Shown here: positions 45,095 through 53,403 of the stretch, one piece after another
Layout: each line of letters opens with the position of its first letter
How positions within the stretch are numbered: position 1 is the stretch's first letter
Source: Phycisphaerae bacterium
GTDB lineage: Bacteria; Planctomycetota; Phycisphaerae; Phycisphaerales; UBA1924
Assembly: GCA_030432905.1 (NCBI GenBank)
Contig: JAUILU010000004.1
Coordinates: 222,389-286,388, forward strand
Direction: 5' to 3'
DNA: 64,000 bases
Program-made: the position numbers and the translations under genes
The notes under the pieces: model-generated
The model's database searches: none
Told to the model about the DNA's origin: nothing
Seen by the model: only the letters and a program-made list of their open reading frames with translations

Positions 45095-46255
45095 ATGACA
45101 CACGATCACAAGCACGGGTTCGGCACCAAGGCCATCCACGCGGGCCAGCGCCCGGACCCCTCCACCGGCGCCATCATGACGCCCATCTACCAGACCTCCA
45201 CCTTCGTCCAGCAGAGCCCTGGCAAGATCGTGGGCGAGTACGACTACTCGCGCGCCGCCAACCCAACCCGGACCGCGATCGAGGCCAACCTCGCGGCGCT
45301 CGAAGGCGGCAAGTTCGGGCTGTGCTACTCGTCGGGTGTCGCCGCGACCGGCGCGGTCCTGCACACACTGAGCGCGGGCGACAACGTCCTGCTCTGCGAT
45401 GACGTGTACGGCGGGACAAACCGCCTCTTCCACCGCGTCTTCGCGCAGCTCGGCGTGCAGACCACGCTCGTGGACATGACCGACCTCAACAAGCTCGAGG
45501 ACGCCTTTAAGCCCAACACGAAGCTCGTCTGGATCGAGACGCCGACGAACCCGACGCTCAAGTGCATCGACATCGAAGAAGTCAGCAAGATCGCGCACGC
45601 CAAGGGGGCCAAGGTCGCCGTGGACAACACGTTCGCCACGCCTTACCTGCAGAACCCGCTGGCGCTGGGCGCGGATGTGGTGTGCCACTCGACGACGAAA
45701 TACATCGGGGGCCACTCCGACGCGATCGGCGGCGCGCTGATCACCAACGACGAAGAACTGCACAAGCAGCTCAAGTTCATCCAGCTCTCCGAGGGCGCGG
45801 TGCCCGGCATCATGGAGTGCTTCCTGCTGCTGCGTTCGACGAAGACCCTTCACATCCGCATGGAACGCCACTGCGCCAATGCCAGACGCATCGCGGGCTA
45901 CCTGAACGAGCACAACGCGGTCGAGAGTGTCATCTACCCGGGGCTTGAGAGCCACCCCCAGCACGAGATTGCCAAGAAGCAGATGAGCGACTTCGGCGGC
46001 ATGGTGACGATCTATCTCAAGGGCGACATCGAGAAAGCACGCTCCATGCTCGAACGCGTCCACCTCTTCGGGCTCGCCGAGTCGCTCGGCGGCGTCGAGT
46101 CGCTCATCGAGCACCCGGCGATCATGACCCACGCGTCGGTCCCGCCGGAGCAGCGCGCCAAGCTCGGCATCAGCGACTCGCTCGTCCGCCTCTCCGTCGG
46201 CATCGAGAATGTTGAGGACCTGATTGAGGATCTCGAGCAGGCGTTGGCTGACTAA
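45095..46255 (+). CDS. Cystathionine gamma-lyase / gamma-synthase family PLP enzyme
   Basis: 386 residues of the Cys/Met-metabolism PLP family. The start HGFGTKAIHAGQRPDPSTGAI is the family N-terminus. YSRAANPTRTAIEANLAALEGG binds PLP phosphate, and the PLP lysine lies in VCHSTTKYIGGHSDAIGG. SLGGVESLIEHPAIMTHAS closes the domain. Next to a cystathionine beta-synthase, cleavage of cystathionine to cysteine (gamma-lyase) is the most economical reading, but gamma-synthase cannot be excluded by motif. ATG 45095 is chosen because the in-frame upstream stretch reads as leader sequence with an inverted repeat. Confidence 0.92.
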   Translation: MTHDHKHGFGTKAIHAGQRPDPSTGAIMTPIYQTSTFVQQSPGKIVGEYDYSRAANPTRTAIEANLAALEGGKFGLCYSSGVAATGAVLHTLSAGDNVLLCDDVYGGTNRLFHRVFAQLGVQTTLVDMTDLNKLEDAFKPNTKLVWIETPTNPTLKCIDIEEVSKIAHAKGAKVAVDNTFATPYLQNPLALGADVVCHSTTKYIGGHSDAIGGALITNDEELHKQLKFIQLSEGAVPGIMECFLLLRSTKTLHIRMERHCANARRIAGYLNEHNAVESVIYPGLESHPQHEIAKKQMSDFGGMVTIYLKGDIEKARSMLERVHLFGLAESLGGVESLIEHPAIMTHASVPPEQRAKLGISDSLVRLSVGIENVEDLIEDLEQALAD

Positions 46256-46270
46256 AAGCCAGACCACTCA

Positions 46271-46353
46271 CTTGTGGCGGAGGCTTCCAGCCTCCGTTCC
46301 TCTTGTTCGAGCTGAGAATCAAGACCACGGAGGCTGGAAGCCTCCGCCACAAG
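46271..46353. repeat. REP-like long inverted repeat with nested palindromes
   Basis: A 27-bp arm at 46271-46297 is repeated in perfect inverted orientation at 46327-46353, with a 29-bp spacer. Each arm contains the self-complementary core GGAGGCTTCCAGCCTCC. It fills the 102-bp gap between two convergent genes. I recall similar GGAGGCT...AGCCTCC elements scattered through planctomycete genomes, so this is probably a mobile or REP/BIME-type repeat that also works as a bidirectional terminator. Confidence 0.85.
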
Positions 46354-46357
46354 AGCA

Positions 46358-47146
46358 TTAGGACAAGTTCCGCCGGGCTCGTTTAACGATCCGCTCGGTC
46401 TCGGGTGTCTTCGATTCTTTCAGCCATCGATCCGTCAGCTCGATCACAAACTCGGGCGTAGTCTTGCCCGCGTCGTTGAGCCAGTTGGCGACCGAGTCCT
46501 GTACGTACTTGCTGCTATCAGACCGCAACGGTTCCAACAACGGCAGCGCGGGCGACGGGTCTTGTTTGAGGCTCGTGATGTGCGCGCACCATACGCCGCG
46601 GGGGCGGGTCGCTTCCGTTGCGAACCGGCGCACGTTCGCGCTTTTGGCCTTGGTCCAGGGCGTGAGCAGCGTGATCGACTGATCGACATCCTCGATGATC
46701 CGGTCGCGCACGCCGAGCCAGGCGGATTCGCGGACGCCGAAGTGCTCATCGTCGGCAAACGGCTTGATGCGCGCGATCCGCTTCTTGAGCGTCCAGCCCT
46801 TGTTTTCGGTCAGCCCGATGACCATGCAGCACCAGCCCCGGACGGTGTCGGACGGGTGAGCCGCGAACCGGTCGATCGCTTCATCGCCGAAGTGCTCGTG
46901 CAGGATCCGCGCGGATGTGCGCCAGCGATCCATGAGTCCCATCTTCGGGTCGTCGGTCAGTGGCCTGATGCCCTTCTTGCCGAGCTCGGGTGCAGCGTTG
47001 AGCAGCAACTCCGCGGTGTTGATCGCGAGCCCTTCGCCGAGGTTCACGGTTGGGATCTCGCCCTTGTTGAGCGCGCGGAGCACATCCGTTGGCACGTTCT
47101 TTGGGCTGCTGGCGCCCTTGCGGTTTGGGTCGATCTTCTTGGCCAT
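46358..47146 (-). CDS. AlkC-like DNA alkylation repair protein
   Basis: 262 residues of HEAT-like helical repeats, the AlkC/AlkD glycosylase fold that removes N3- and N7-alkylated bases without base flipping. Visible AlkC-type signatures are LNKGEIPTVNLGEGLAINTA near the N-terminus, FGVRESAWLGVRDRI, NVRRFATEATRPRGVWCAHI and YVQDSVANWLNDAGKTTPEFV. The acidic catalytic-site residues would lie in the ESAW and W..D regions, but I cannot assign them. ATG 47146 lies 2 bp after the stop of the MBL-fold gene, so the two are cotranscribed. The palindromic repeat follows its 3' end. Confidence 0.88.
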   Translation of the reverse strand: MAKKIDPNRKGASSPKNVPTDVLRALNKGEIPTVNLGEGLAINTAELLLNAAPELGKKGIRPLTDDPKMGLMDRWRTSARILHEHFGDEAIDRFAAHPSDTVRGWCCMVIGLTENKGWTLKKRIARIKPFADDEHFGVRESAWLGVRDRIIEDVDQSITLLTPWTKAKSANVRRFATEATRPRGVWCAHITSLKQDPSPALPLLEPLRSDSSKYVQDSVANWLNDAGKTTPEFVIELTDRWLKESKTPETERIVKRARRNLS

Positions 47147-47148
47147 GA

Positions 47149-47841
47149 CTAGAAGGGCCGCTTGGTCGGGTTCAACAGCACGTTGTCCCTGCCCGGGATG
47201 ATCACATCGGCGACCTCGATCGCCTCGGCGAAGCTCTCCTTGGCCTGCTCGATGTCGTGCGCATCGTCGAGGATCTTGCCCTGGTCGAGGTGCTCGGTCG
47301 TCGCGATCGCGTCGCCCGTGATGAGCGTTGTGCGCGTGGGGTATGCGAGCAGCAGGCCGCACATGCCCGGGGTCATGCCTGGCAGGGGGAACAGGCCCAC
47401 GGTCTTGGTCAGCTTGTCGGGCGCGACCTCGCATCGCGAGAGCATCGCGACTTGCATCTCGAGCTCTTTGACTATGGGCGAGCCCTGGCCCTCTTCATCG
47501 AGCGCGCGCTTGAGCGTCATCGCCAGCGGCGTGCCGACCGCTTCTCGCTCGACCTCGCCGACCAGCCACTGCGCTTCCTCGAACGTCGGCAGACCCCTGC
47601 ACGTGTCGGCCTTGAAGCTCGTCAGGAAAACATGCGTGATGTCCGCGGGCGCCAGCCCCGAGCGTTCGAGCAGTCGGCTGGTGATGATCTGGCCCGGCAA
47701 TCCCGGATCGACGAGGATCGCCGCGTCGTTGTCGAGGATGAGCGTCGTCGTCGCGTGCGAGGGCCTGGGCTCGCGCATCGCGTCCATGGGCCAGAGCGGG
47801 TGCCTCGCGAGCGAGCCGATAGAGATGATCCTGTCTTGCAT
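47149..47841 (-). CDS. Metallo-beta-lactamase-fold protein lacking the metal-binding histidines
   Basis: 230 residues with the MBL layout: LILDNDAAILVDPGLPG (DPG loop), a strand and loop at the THxHxDH position, PLPGMTPGMCGLLL where PGHTPG is expected, and TLITGDAIATTEHL. The motif at 74-80 reads TSFKADT, so the histidines are S75, K77 and T80 while D79 stays. The next metal histidine is M156, and the later PGHD is PGRD. It therefore should not bind the usual dinuclear zinc. ATG 47841 is preferred over TTG 47847. Located between coaD (16 bp upstream) and the AlkC-like gene. Confidence 0.8.
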   Translation of the reverse strand: MQDRIISIGSLARHPLWPMDAMREPRPSHATTTLILDNDAAILVDPGLPGQIITSRLLERSGLAPADITHVFLTSFKADTCRGLPTFEEAQWLVGEVEREAVGTPLAMTLKRALDEEGQGSPIVKELEMQVAMLSRCEVAPDKLTKTVGLFPLPGMTPGMCGLLLAYPTRTTLITGDAIATTEHLDQGKILDDAHDIEQAKESFAEAIEVADVIIPGRDNVLLNPTKRPF

Positions 47842-47857
47842 GCCCAAAGGCTATGCG

Positions 47858-48433
47858 TCAGTCGCCGTTGCCCGCGTCGCCCTCGGTCAGCTTCACCAGC
47901 GCCGGGTGGCCCTCGGCTTTCTTGGCCTTGATGGCATCGATCACCGCGGGCGGGCACATCGAGCTGAGAGCTTTGTCCAGCTCGTCGCCCATCGCCGCGA
48001 TCTGTTTGATGAGGCTCGAGCTGGTGTAGGCGAAGCTCTGGCCCGCGACGACGAACGCGGTCTCGATGCCCGCGACCTCACGGTTGGTCACGGCGAACTG
48101 GACCTCGTACTGCAAATCAGAAAGATTCCGGATGCCCCGGAGCAGCGCCGACGCGCCGATCGACCGGGCGAAGTCCACGGTCAGGCCCGTGAACGCTTCG
48201 ACGCGGACAAGGCCAAGGTCGGGCTCGCTGTCGCGCATCTCGTCGATCAGGATCTCGACGAGTTCCACTCTCTCGTTGGCCGAGAAAAGCTCGTCCTTGC
48301 CCGGGTTCCGCCCCACCGCGACGACGACCTCGTCGAACAAACGTCGGCCCCGGGCGATCACGTCGAGGTGGCCGAAGGTCACCGGGTCGAACGAGCCGGG
48401 GAAGACGCAGAGGTGGGTTCGGTTCTTAGCCAT
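47858..48433 (-). CDS. coaD: Pantetheine-phosphate adenylyltransferase
   Basis: Fourth step of coenzyme A synthesis: ATP and 4'-phosphopantetheine give dephospho-CoA. The 191-residue protein begins with the nucleotidyltransferase motif VFPGSFDPVTFGHLDVIARG and has LLRGIRNLSDLQYEVQFA and the late SSSLIKQIAAMGD. It is about 30 residues longer than usual owing to a C-terminal tail (KAKKAEGHPALVKLTEGD). TACGAT lies 6 nt before the ATG without a ribosome site. First gene of coaD-MBL-alkC. Confidence 0.95.
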   Translation of the reverse strand: MAKNRTHLCVFPGSFDPVTFGHLDVIARGRRLFDEVVVAVGRNPGKDELFSANERVELVEILIDEMRDSEPDLGLVRVEAFTGLTVDFARSIGASALLRGIRNLSDLQYEVQFAVTNREVAGIETAFVVAGQSFAYTSSSLIKQIAAMGDELDKALSSMCPPAVIDAIKAKKAEGHPALVKLTEGDAGNGD

Positions 48434-48439
48434 GTGAAG

Positions 48440-48445
48440 ATCGTA
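48440..48445 (-). promoter_or_regulatory. Putative -10 element of the coaD operon (leaderless)
   Basis: The minus strand reads TACGAT, then exactly 6 nt, then the coaD ATG. No ribosome site. It lies just downstream of the hairpin that ends the preceding transcript. Confidence 0.5.
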
Positions 48446-48455
48446 TCAAAGACAA

Positions 48456-48482
48456 TCGGCCCCGGGGCTGAGCCGGGGCCGA
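48456..48482 (-). terminator. Terminator hairpin after the AhpD-like gene
   Basis: A perfect 10-bp stem TCGGCCCCGG / CCGGGGCCGA with a 7-nt loop, followed on the minus strand by TTGTCTTT. It separates the AhpD-like gene from the coaD promoter. Confidence 0.75.
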
Positions 48483-48522
48483 CGTCGGTATTGGTGCAAT
48501 CCGAAGGAATCTTGCTGTCGGC

Positions 48523-49056
48523 TCAGACCGACTGCGGGATCGGGAGATCGACTTCGGTCTCGTTGACGTGGTTGAAGTAGTTGGTGTAGGTGGCCAGCGC
48601 CGAGACCGCGACGACCTCTGCGATCGCGCCGTCGTCGTAGCCGGCGCCCTTGAACGCGGCGATGTCGTCATCCGAGACGAAACCGCGTTTCTCGTGCAGA
48701 GCCGAGGCGAAAGTTCTGATCGCGGTCAGCTTGGTGTCGCCGAGGTCCCCGTTCGTGCGGGCGGCGATGGTCTGATCCTCGGTCAGACCCGCGTTTTTGC
48801 CGATGTGTGTGTGGGCGGCCTGGCAGTAGTCGCAGTTGTTGCCCTGCGCGAAGACGAGCTGGACGACTTCCTGCTCTTTGGCTGAGAGCGAGGCCTTGCC
48901 GAGTGCGCCCGAGCCGTTGAGATAGAAGTTGAGGGCGGCTGCCGAGTTGCCCATGCCCTTGAAGATGTTCAGGTGCTTGCCCTTGAGCGGGCCGTCGAAG
49001 ATCTCTTTGACGTCGCCGGTGGCTGCTGCTGGATCTACAACGTTCAGACGTGCCAT
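48523..49056 (-). CDS. Carboxymuconolactone decarboxylase / AhpD-like alkylhydroperoxidase
   Basis: 177 residues. The catalytic CxxC of the AhpD group lies in QGNNCDYCQAAHTHIGK near residue 75, with the following His. This thiol pair with a proton-relay His reduces peroxides in characterised members. LSAKEQEVVQLVFAQ and AIRTFASALHEKRGFVSDDD match the family. ATG 49056 has AGGAGCAG upstream at good spacing. No ahpC is adjacent. The 294-bp region upstream to 49350, shared with the divergent PHP-glycosyltransferase gene, shows no other convincing gene. Confidence 0.92.
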   Translation of the reverse strand: MARLNVVDPAAATGDVKEIFDGPLKGKHLNIFKGMGNSAAALNFYLNGSGALGKASLSAKEQEVVQLVFAQGNNCDYCQAAHTHIGKNAGLTEDQTIAARTNGDLGDTKLTAIRTFASALHEKRGFVSDDDIAAFKGAGYDDGAIAEVVAVSALATYTNYFNHVNETEVDLPIPQSV

Positions 49057-49350
49057 TTCACTGCTCCTTGTTTCTTTTCTCGTTTGGCATACTTGGCTCA
49101 ACGAGTATGTGCTGGCCGGTCACCAACACCACCTTGTTCGAAAGTATGCCCGATTGTTCGAATTTCTCGTGAAGTCGCTCAAACCCTAGCCCCCCGCGTG
49201 GCTTGAAACGCCGATTTCGTCCGATCGTGGTTATAGGCACCTAGAATCGGATGTCCGTGCGGGCTGAGATAGGGTGCCCCGGGTGAGGTGGAGCCGGGGT
49301 CAAGCGCGAAATCGCGAGTCCGTCTCTCCCACACAGCTCAAGGGATACCC

Positions 49351-51987
49351 ATGAAGCGCCTGCCAAGCGACATTCTGAACCCGAGTCAGGACGACCAGTC
49401 GCCTTGGGCGCACTGGACACGCATCGACACGCACTGCCACTCGACGGCGTCCGACGGGCCGGCGCTGCGAGCGCTCGGCGTCATCGGCATCCCCGAGTGC
49501 TACTCGGAACCCGAGGCCGTCTACGACCAGGCCAAAGCGCGGGGCATGGACCTCGTCACCATCACCGACCACGACACCATCAAGGGCGCGCTCACACTCA
49601 AAGAACGCGGCTTCCAGGACTTCATCGTCGGCGAAGAGGTCACCGTCTACTTCCCGGAAGACCGATGCAAGCTGCACGTGCTCGTCTGGGGGCTCACGCC
49701 CGAACTCCACGAAGAGATCCAGACCCTCGGCCTGCGCGAGGACGTCTACCAGTTCTGCCAGTGGCTCAAAGAACGGGCGCTCCCCCACTCGCTGGCGCAC
49801 CCTGTGTACATCCAGAACGGCAAGCTCAGCATGTGGCATCTCGAACGCTGCTGCCTGCTGTTCAGAGGCTTCGAGATCCACAACGGCGCCCACTCCGGCA
49901 CGCACCGCGAGAGCATCGAGCGCCTGCTGCACTGGCTGGACCCGGAACGTATCCGCGCGTTCTCGATCAAGCACGAGCTCGAACCCGTGTTCGACCAGCC
50001 CTGGATCAAGGGCAAGACTGGCGGCTCCGACGACCACGGCCTCCTGAACATCGGACGCACGTTCACCGCGATCATAACAGGCTCGCACAACAAGATCACC
50101 GACCCCCGCGCGTTCTTCGATATGGCGATGCAGGGCTGCAGCAAATCCGGCGGCGACGCTGGGCACGCCTCGCTGCTGGCGCACCAGCTGACCACGGTCG
50201 CAAGCCACTACACCGCGCGCAAGCTCGAACCAGATATGGACGCCGGGCAGAAGTACCTCGCCAGCAAGCTGCTCCGGTTCGCGGGCGTGCCGACGGACAC
50301 GCCGAGCAAGCCGAGGCTCGCCTGGCACATGGCCAAGCGGAAGCTGCTGCTGGGCAAGAGAAAGAGCCGGAGCCTGCCGATCACCAAGGCGCTGCGCGAC
50401 ACGATCGGGCCAGTGCTCGCCGAGTACCCGGACCTGCGCGAGAAATTCAGCCCGGATCAGTGGGTCAATGGCTCGGCGCTCAGCGAGCACGACCGGATGG
50501 CCGAGTTCGCGGACGACCTGACCGCGGCGCTCTCGAAGGCCATGGCCTCGGGCGCGCTCGACGCGGCACGCAAGAAGGACAAGAACGGGATCGTCGATCA
50601 CCTGATCAGCTACACGATCCTGCTCGCCTCGCAGGCGCCGTACGTCTTTAGCCTCTTCTATCAGAACAAGGAGCGTGAGCTGGTGGAACAGATGAACCAC
50701 AGCCTCGCCGAGCCCGGCTCGGGGGCCAGCGCGCTGGAACGCCCGATGAAGATCAGCCTCTTCACCGACACGCTCGGCGACGTCAACGGCGTCTGCCGAT
50801 TCATCCAGAACGCGGCCGAGCACGCCAACCAAACCGGGCGCGACCTCGAGGTCATCACGAGCACCACGTTCGATGTGCCCGACTGGGACAACATCCACAA
50901 CTTCGAGCCGAGCTTTGCGACCAGCATTCCGAAGTACGAAAACCTTCAGGTCGTCTTGCCGCCTTTGGTCAAGATGCTCCGCCACGTGGACAGGCACCAG
51001 CCCGACGTGATCCACATCTCGACGCCCGGCCCGGTCGGCATGGTCGGGTTCATCGCCGCCAAAATGCTCAAGGTCCCGGTGCTGGGTGTCTACCACACCG
51101 ACTTCCCGGCGTACGTTGACAACCTCTTCGATGACGCGGGCTTCACCTGGGGCACGAAGAAGTTCATGCACTGGTTCTACAAGCCGTTCAGCGCGATCTT
51201 CACGCGGTCCGACGACTACATCGAGTCGCTCGTCGATCTCGATCTCAAGCGTGAGAACTGCCTGAGCCTCCAGCCGGGCGTGGACACCGAGCTGTTCAAC
51301 ACCGGATTCGAAGACCGCGGCTACTTCCAGCGCCTTGGCGCCGAGGGCTCGCTCTCAAACGAGACCACCAAGGCCGAGACCGTCCGCGTGCTGTTCGTCG
51401 GGCGTGTGAGCGTTGAGAAGAACCTGCCGATGCTGGTCAAAGTGTGGAAAGAAGTGGACAAGCGCTGCAAGGCGCGGGGCCTCGACGCGGAACTGGTCAT
51501 CGTCGGCGACGGGCCTTACCGCAAGGAGATGTCCAAGGAACTCAAGAAGACCAGCACGCGGTTCCTCGGCTTCCGCCACGGCGAGGAACTCAGCACGATC
51601 TACGCCTCGTGCGACATCTTCGCGTTCACCTCAACGACCGACACGCTCGGGCAGGTGGTGATGGAAGCGCAGGCCTCGGGCCAGACGGTGCTCGTGACCG
51701 ACAAGGGCGGGCCGAAGGAAGTCGTCAAGCACGGCAAGTCGGGCTTTGTGCTCCCGAGCGACAACGTCGCCGAGTGGGTGGACAAGCTCGAGATGCTGAT
51801 CGCCGACGGTGACCTGCGGAACCGGATGGGCGAGGCGGCGCACGCCTCGATGCAGACGATGACGCTCGGCGATTCGTTCGATCACTTCTGGGAAGTGCAC
51901 AAGCAAGCCTGGCACAAGCACCTCGCCGGCATCGGTGTCAAGCCCATCGAGGGCGGCACGATCCCCTCGGCTGTGCCCAGCTCGTAA
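49351..51987 (+). CDS. PHP-domain protein fused to a GT4 glycosyltransferase
   Basis: 878 residues. Residues ~22-260 form a PHP (polymerase/histidinol phosphatase) metal-dependent phosphoesterase domain: RIDTHCHSTASDG (H28, H30, D35), LVTITDHDTIKG, HSLAHPVYIQN and TGGSDDHG. A helical linker (~300-460) leads to a GT4-type GT-B glycosyltransferase from ~466: MKISLFTDTLGDVNGVCRF, then HISTPGPVGM, VLFVGRVSVEKNLPML near 684 and the EX7E region TDTLGQVVMEAQASGQTVLV. The N-terminal half of the GT resembles MgtA/SqdX-type lipid glycosyltransferases. AAGGG precedes ATG 49351. A hydrolase and transferase in one chain is unusual. Confidence 0.88.
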   Translation: MKRLPSDILNPSQDDQSPWAHWTRIDTHCHSTASDGPALRALGVIGIPECYSEPEAVYDQAKARGMDLVTITDHDTIKGALTLKERGFQDFIVGEEVTVYFPEDRCKLHVLVWGLTPELHEEIQTLGLREDVYQFCQWLKERALPHSLAHPVYIQNGKLSMWHLERCCLLFRGFEIHNGAHSGTHRESIERLLHWLDPERIRAFSIKHELEPVFDQPWIKGKTGGSDDHGLLNIGRTFTAIITGSHNKITDPRAFFDMAMQGCSKSGGDAGHASLLAHQLTTVASHYTARKLEPDMDAGQKYLASKLLRFAGVPTDTPSKPRLAWHMAKRKLLLGKRKSRSLPITKALRDTIGPVLAEYPDLREKFSPDQWVNGSALSEHDRMAEFADDLTAALSKAMASGALDAARKKDKNGIVDHLISYTILLASQAPYVFSLFYQNKERELVEQMNHSLAEPGSGASALERPMKISLFTDTLGDVNGVCRFIQNAAEHANQTGRDLEVITSTTFDVPDWDNIHNFEPSFATSIPKYENLQVVLPPLVKMLRHVDRHQPDVIHISTPGPVGMVGFIAAKMLKVPVLGVYHTDFPAYVDNLFDDAGFTWGTKKFMHWFYKPFSAIFTRSDDYIESLVDLDLKRENCLSLQPGVDTELFNTGFEDRGYFQRLGAEGSLSNETTKAETVRVLFVGRVSVEKNLPMLVKVWKEVDKRCKARGLDAELVIVGDGPYRKEMSKELKKTSTRFLGFRHGEELSTIYASCDIFAFTSTTDTLGQVVMEAQASGQTVLVTDKGGPKEVVKHGKSGFVLPSDNVAEWVDKLEMLIADGDLRNRMGEAAHASMQTMTLGDSFDHFWEVHKQAWHKHLAGIGVKPIEGGTIPSAVPSS

Positions 51988-52014
51988 GCTGATAGATCAC
52001 ATTCCACCTATAGA

Positions 52015-52045
52015 GAACGCCGCGGCTGTGTGTGCCGCGGCGTTC
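52015..52045. terminator. Bidirectional hairpin between convergent genes
   Basis: A 12-bp perfect stem GAACGCCGCGGC / GCCGCGGCGTTC with a 7-nt loop, between the PHP-glycosyltransferase and the H1-like gene. CTATAG flanks both sides. There is no long T-tract on either strand. Confidence 0.6.
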
Positions 52046-52101
52046 GTGCTATAGAGGAGAAAGAGAGAGATTCTGGTTTGGTCTGTTCCGCTTCGCCCTG
52101 A

Positions 52102-53103
52102 TTAGGCAGCGCGGCGGCGCGTGGTGCGCTTGGTGTTCGACTTCCGCGGGCCGATGCGGCCTACGACCGACTTGCGGGCCGGGCTCTTGCGAGCGGCTGG
52201 CTTGCGAGCCGTGGTCTTGCGGCCGGTGGTGGCGCGCTTGGTCGAGGTGCGCTTAGCAGCGGGACGCTTGGTCGCGGTCCGCTTTGCGGTTGCGCGAGTC
52301 GTGGTCTTGCGTGCGGTGCTCTTGCGAGCGGTCGAACGCTTGGCTGCGGTGCGGGTCGCGGTCTTACGTGCCGGCGACTTGCGTGCAGCGGTCTTGCGAC
52401 CCGAGGTTGCGGTCTTACGCGCGGCTGGCTTGCGAGCCGTGGTCTTACGGCCGGTGGTTGCACGCTTGGTGGTGGTGCGCTTGGCTGCGGTGCGGGTGCC
52501 GGTCTTGCGAGCGGCGGGCTTGCGGCTAGCGGTCTTGGTTGCCGTCTTACGAGCGGTCGACTTACGAGCCGTGGTCTTGCGGCCCGAGGTCGAGGTCTTG
52601 CGGGCGGTGGTCTTCGGTGCCGACTTGCGTGCGGTCGAGGTCCGCTTGGTCGCGGTGCGCTTGGCCGGGGTCCGCTTGGCGGTGGTGCGAGCCGTGGTCT
52701 TACGAGCGGTCGACTTGCGAGCCGTGGTCTTGGTCGCGGTCTTGCGTGCGGCTGGCTTGCGGCCTGCGGTCTTGGTTGCCGTCTTGCGAGCGGTCGTCTT
52801 CGGAGCCGACTTGCGGGCTGTGGTGGTCCGCTTGGCGGTGGTCTTGGTTGCGGTCTTCTTGGCAGGGGTGCGCTTGGCGGCAGTCTTGGGAGCAGACTTC
52901 TTCGCGGTGGTGCGCTTGGCTGCTGGCTTGGTGGTCTTCTTGGCGGCCGGCTTGCGGGTGGTGCTCTTCTTGGCAGCGGGCTTGGTGGTCTTGCGGGCGG
53001 TGGTCTTGCGGCCCGAGGTCGGCGACTTGCGTTTGGCGGCCGAGTTGGTCTTGGTGCGTTTTGTGGTGGTTCGTCGTGAGGTGGTGGTCTTCTTCGAAGC
53101 CAT
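52102..53103 (-). CDS. Histone H1-like Lys/Ala/Thr-rich DNA-binding protein
   Basis: 333 residues made almost wholly of K, A, T, R, S and P, in short repeats such as KTTARK, KPAAKK and KRTATKR without a globular domain. This is the pattern of HctB/AlgP and bacterial H1-like proteins that coat and compact DNA. Only the C-terminal ~20 residues (VVGRIGPRKSNTKRTTRRRA) depart from the repeat. ATG 53103 has GGAG upstream. The coding DNA is internally repetitive over about 900 bp, so length differences between strains and assembly errors are likely here. Confidence 0.9.
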   Translation of the reverse strand: MASKKTTTSRRTTTKRTKTNSAAKRKSPTSGRKTTARKTTKPAAKKSTTRKPAAKKTTKPAAKRTTAKKSAPKTAAKRTPAKKTATKTTAKRTTTARKSAPKTTARKTATKTAGRKPAARKTATKTTARKSTARKTTARTTAKRTPAKRTATKRTSTARKSAPKTTARKTSTSGRKTTARKSTARKTATKTASRKPAARKTGTRTAAKRTTTKRATTGRKTTARKPAARKTATSGRKTAARKSPARKTATRTAAKRSTARKSTARKTTTRATAKRTATKRPAAKRTSTKRATTGRKTTARKPAARKSPARKSVVGRIGPRKSNTKRTTRRRAA

Positions 53104-53403
53104 GACTGTCTCCATTGCCCCGCGGGATTTGAACGCTCCGGCGGGTGGGTTGTGCGCCCAGGGGTTTGCAACAAAGACCCGGGCAATCGAACACGGCCCC
53201 GGAAACACCGGCGGCCCCGACATGCGGCGTGCAACACGCACACCGCGTTCTGGTCGGCAGAATCGGACACTTCTGGGGTCCACTTGCGTTTTTTCGGACC
53301 ACATAACGGTTTTTCTGGGGCCTAGCGCAGACTCCGCGCGATCTTGATGGCACGGCGCGCCGAACGTGGTAACGATCTATCGGTGACTACAAAGGACTCC
53401 GAC

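Noticed and set aside
49058..49240. 60-codon minus-strand open frame upstream of the AhpD-like gene
   Set aside because: It overlaps the ribosome site and start region of the AhpD-like gene and has no supporting start signal or homology I can recognise.
49300..51171. 623-codon minus-strand open frame
   Set aside because: Lies antisense to the PHP-glycosyltransferase fusion, which has intact motifs in both domains.
52121..53347. Hydrophobic Leu/Arg/Ala/Val-rich plus-strand open frame and apparent tandem repeats resembling a CRISPR or satellite
   Set aside because: The repeats are the codon repeats of the H1-like gene read in reverse. Units are short and irregular, without constant spacers, so this is neither a CRISPR array nor a membrane protein.
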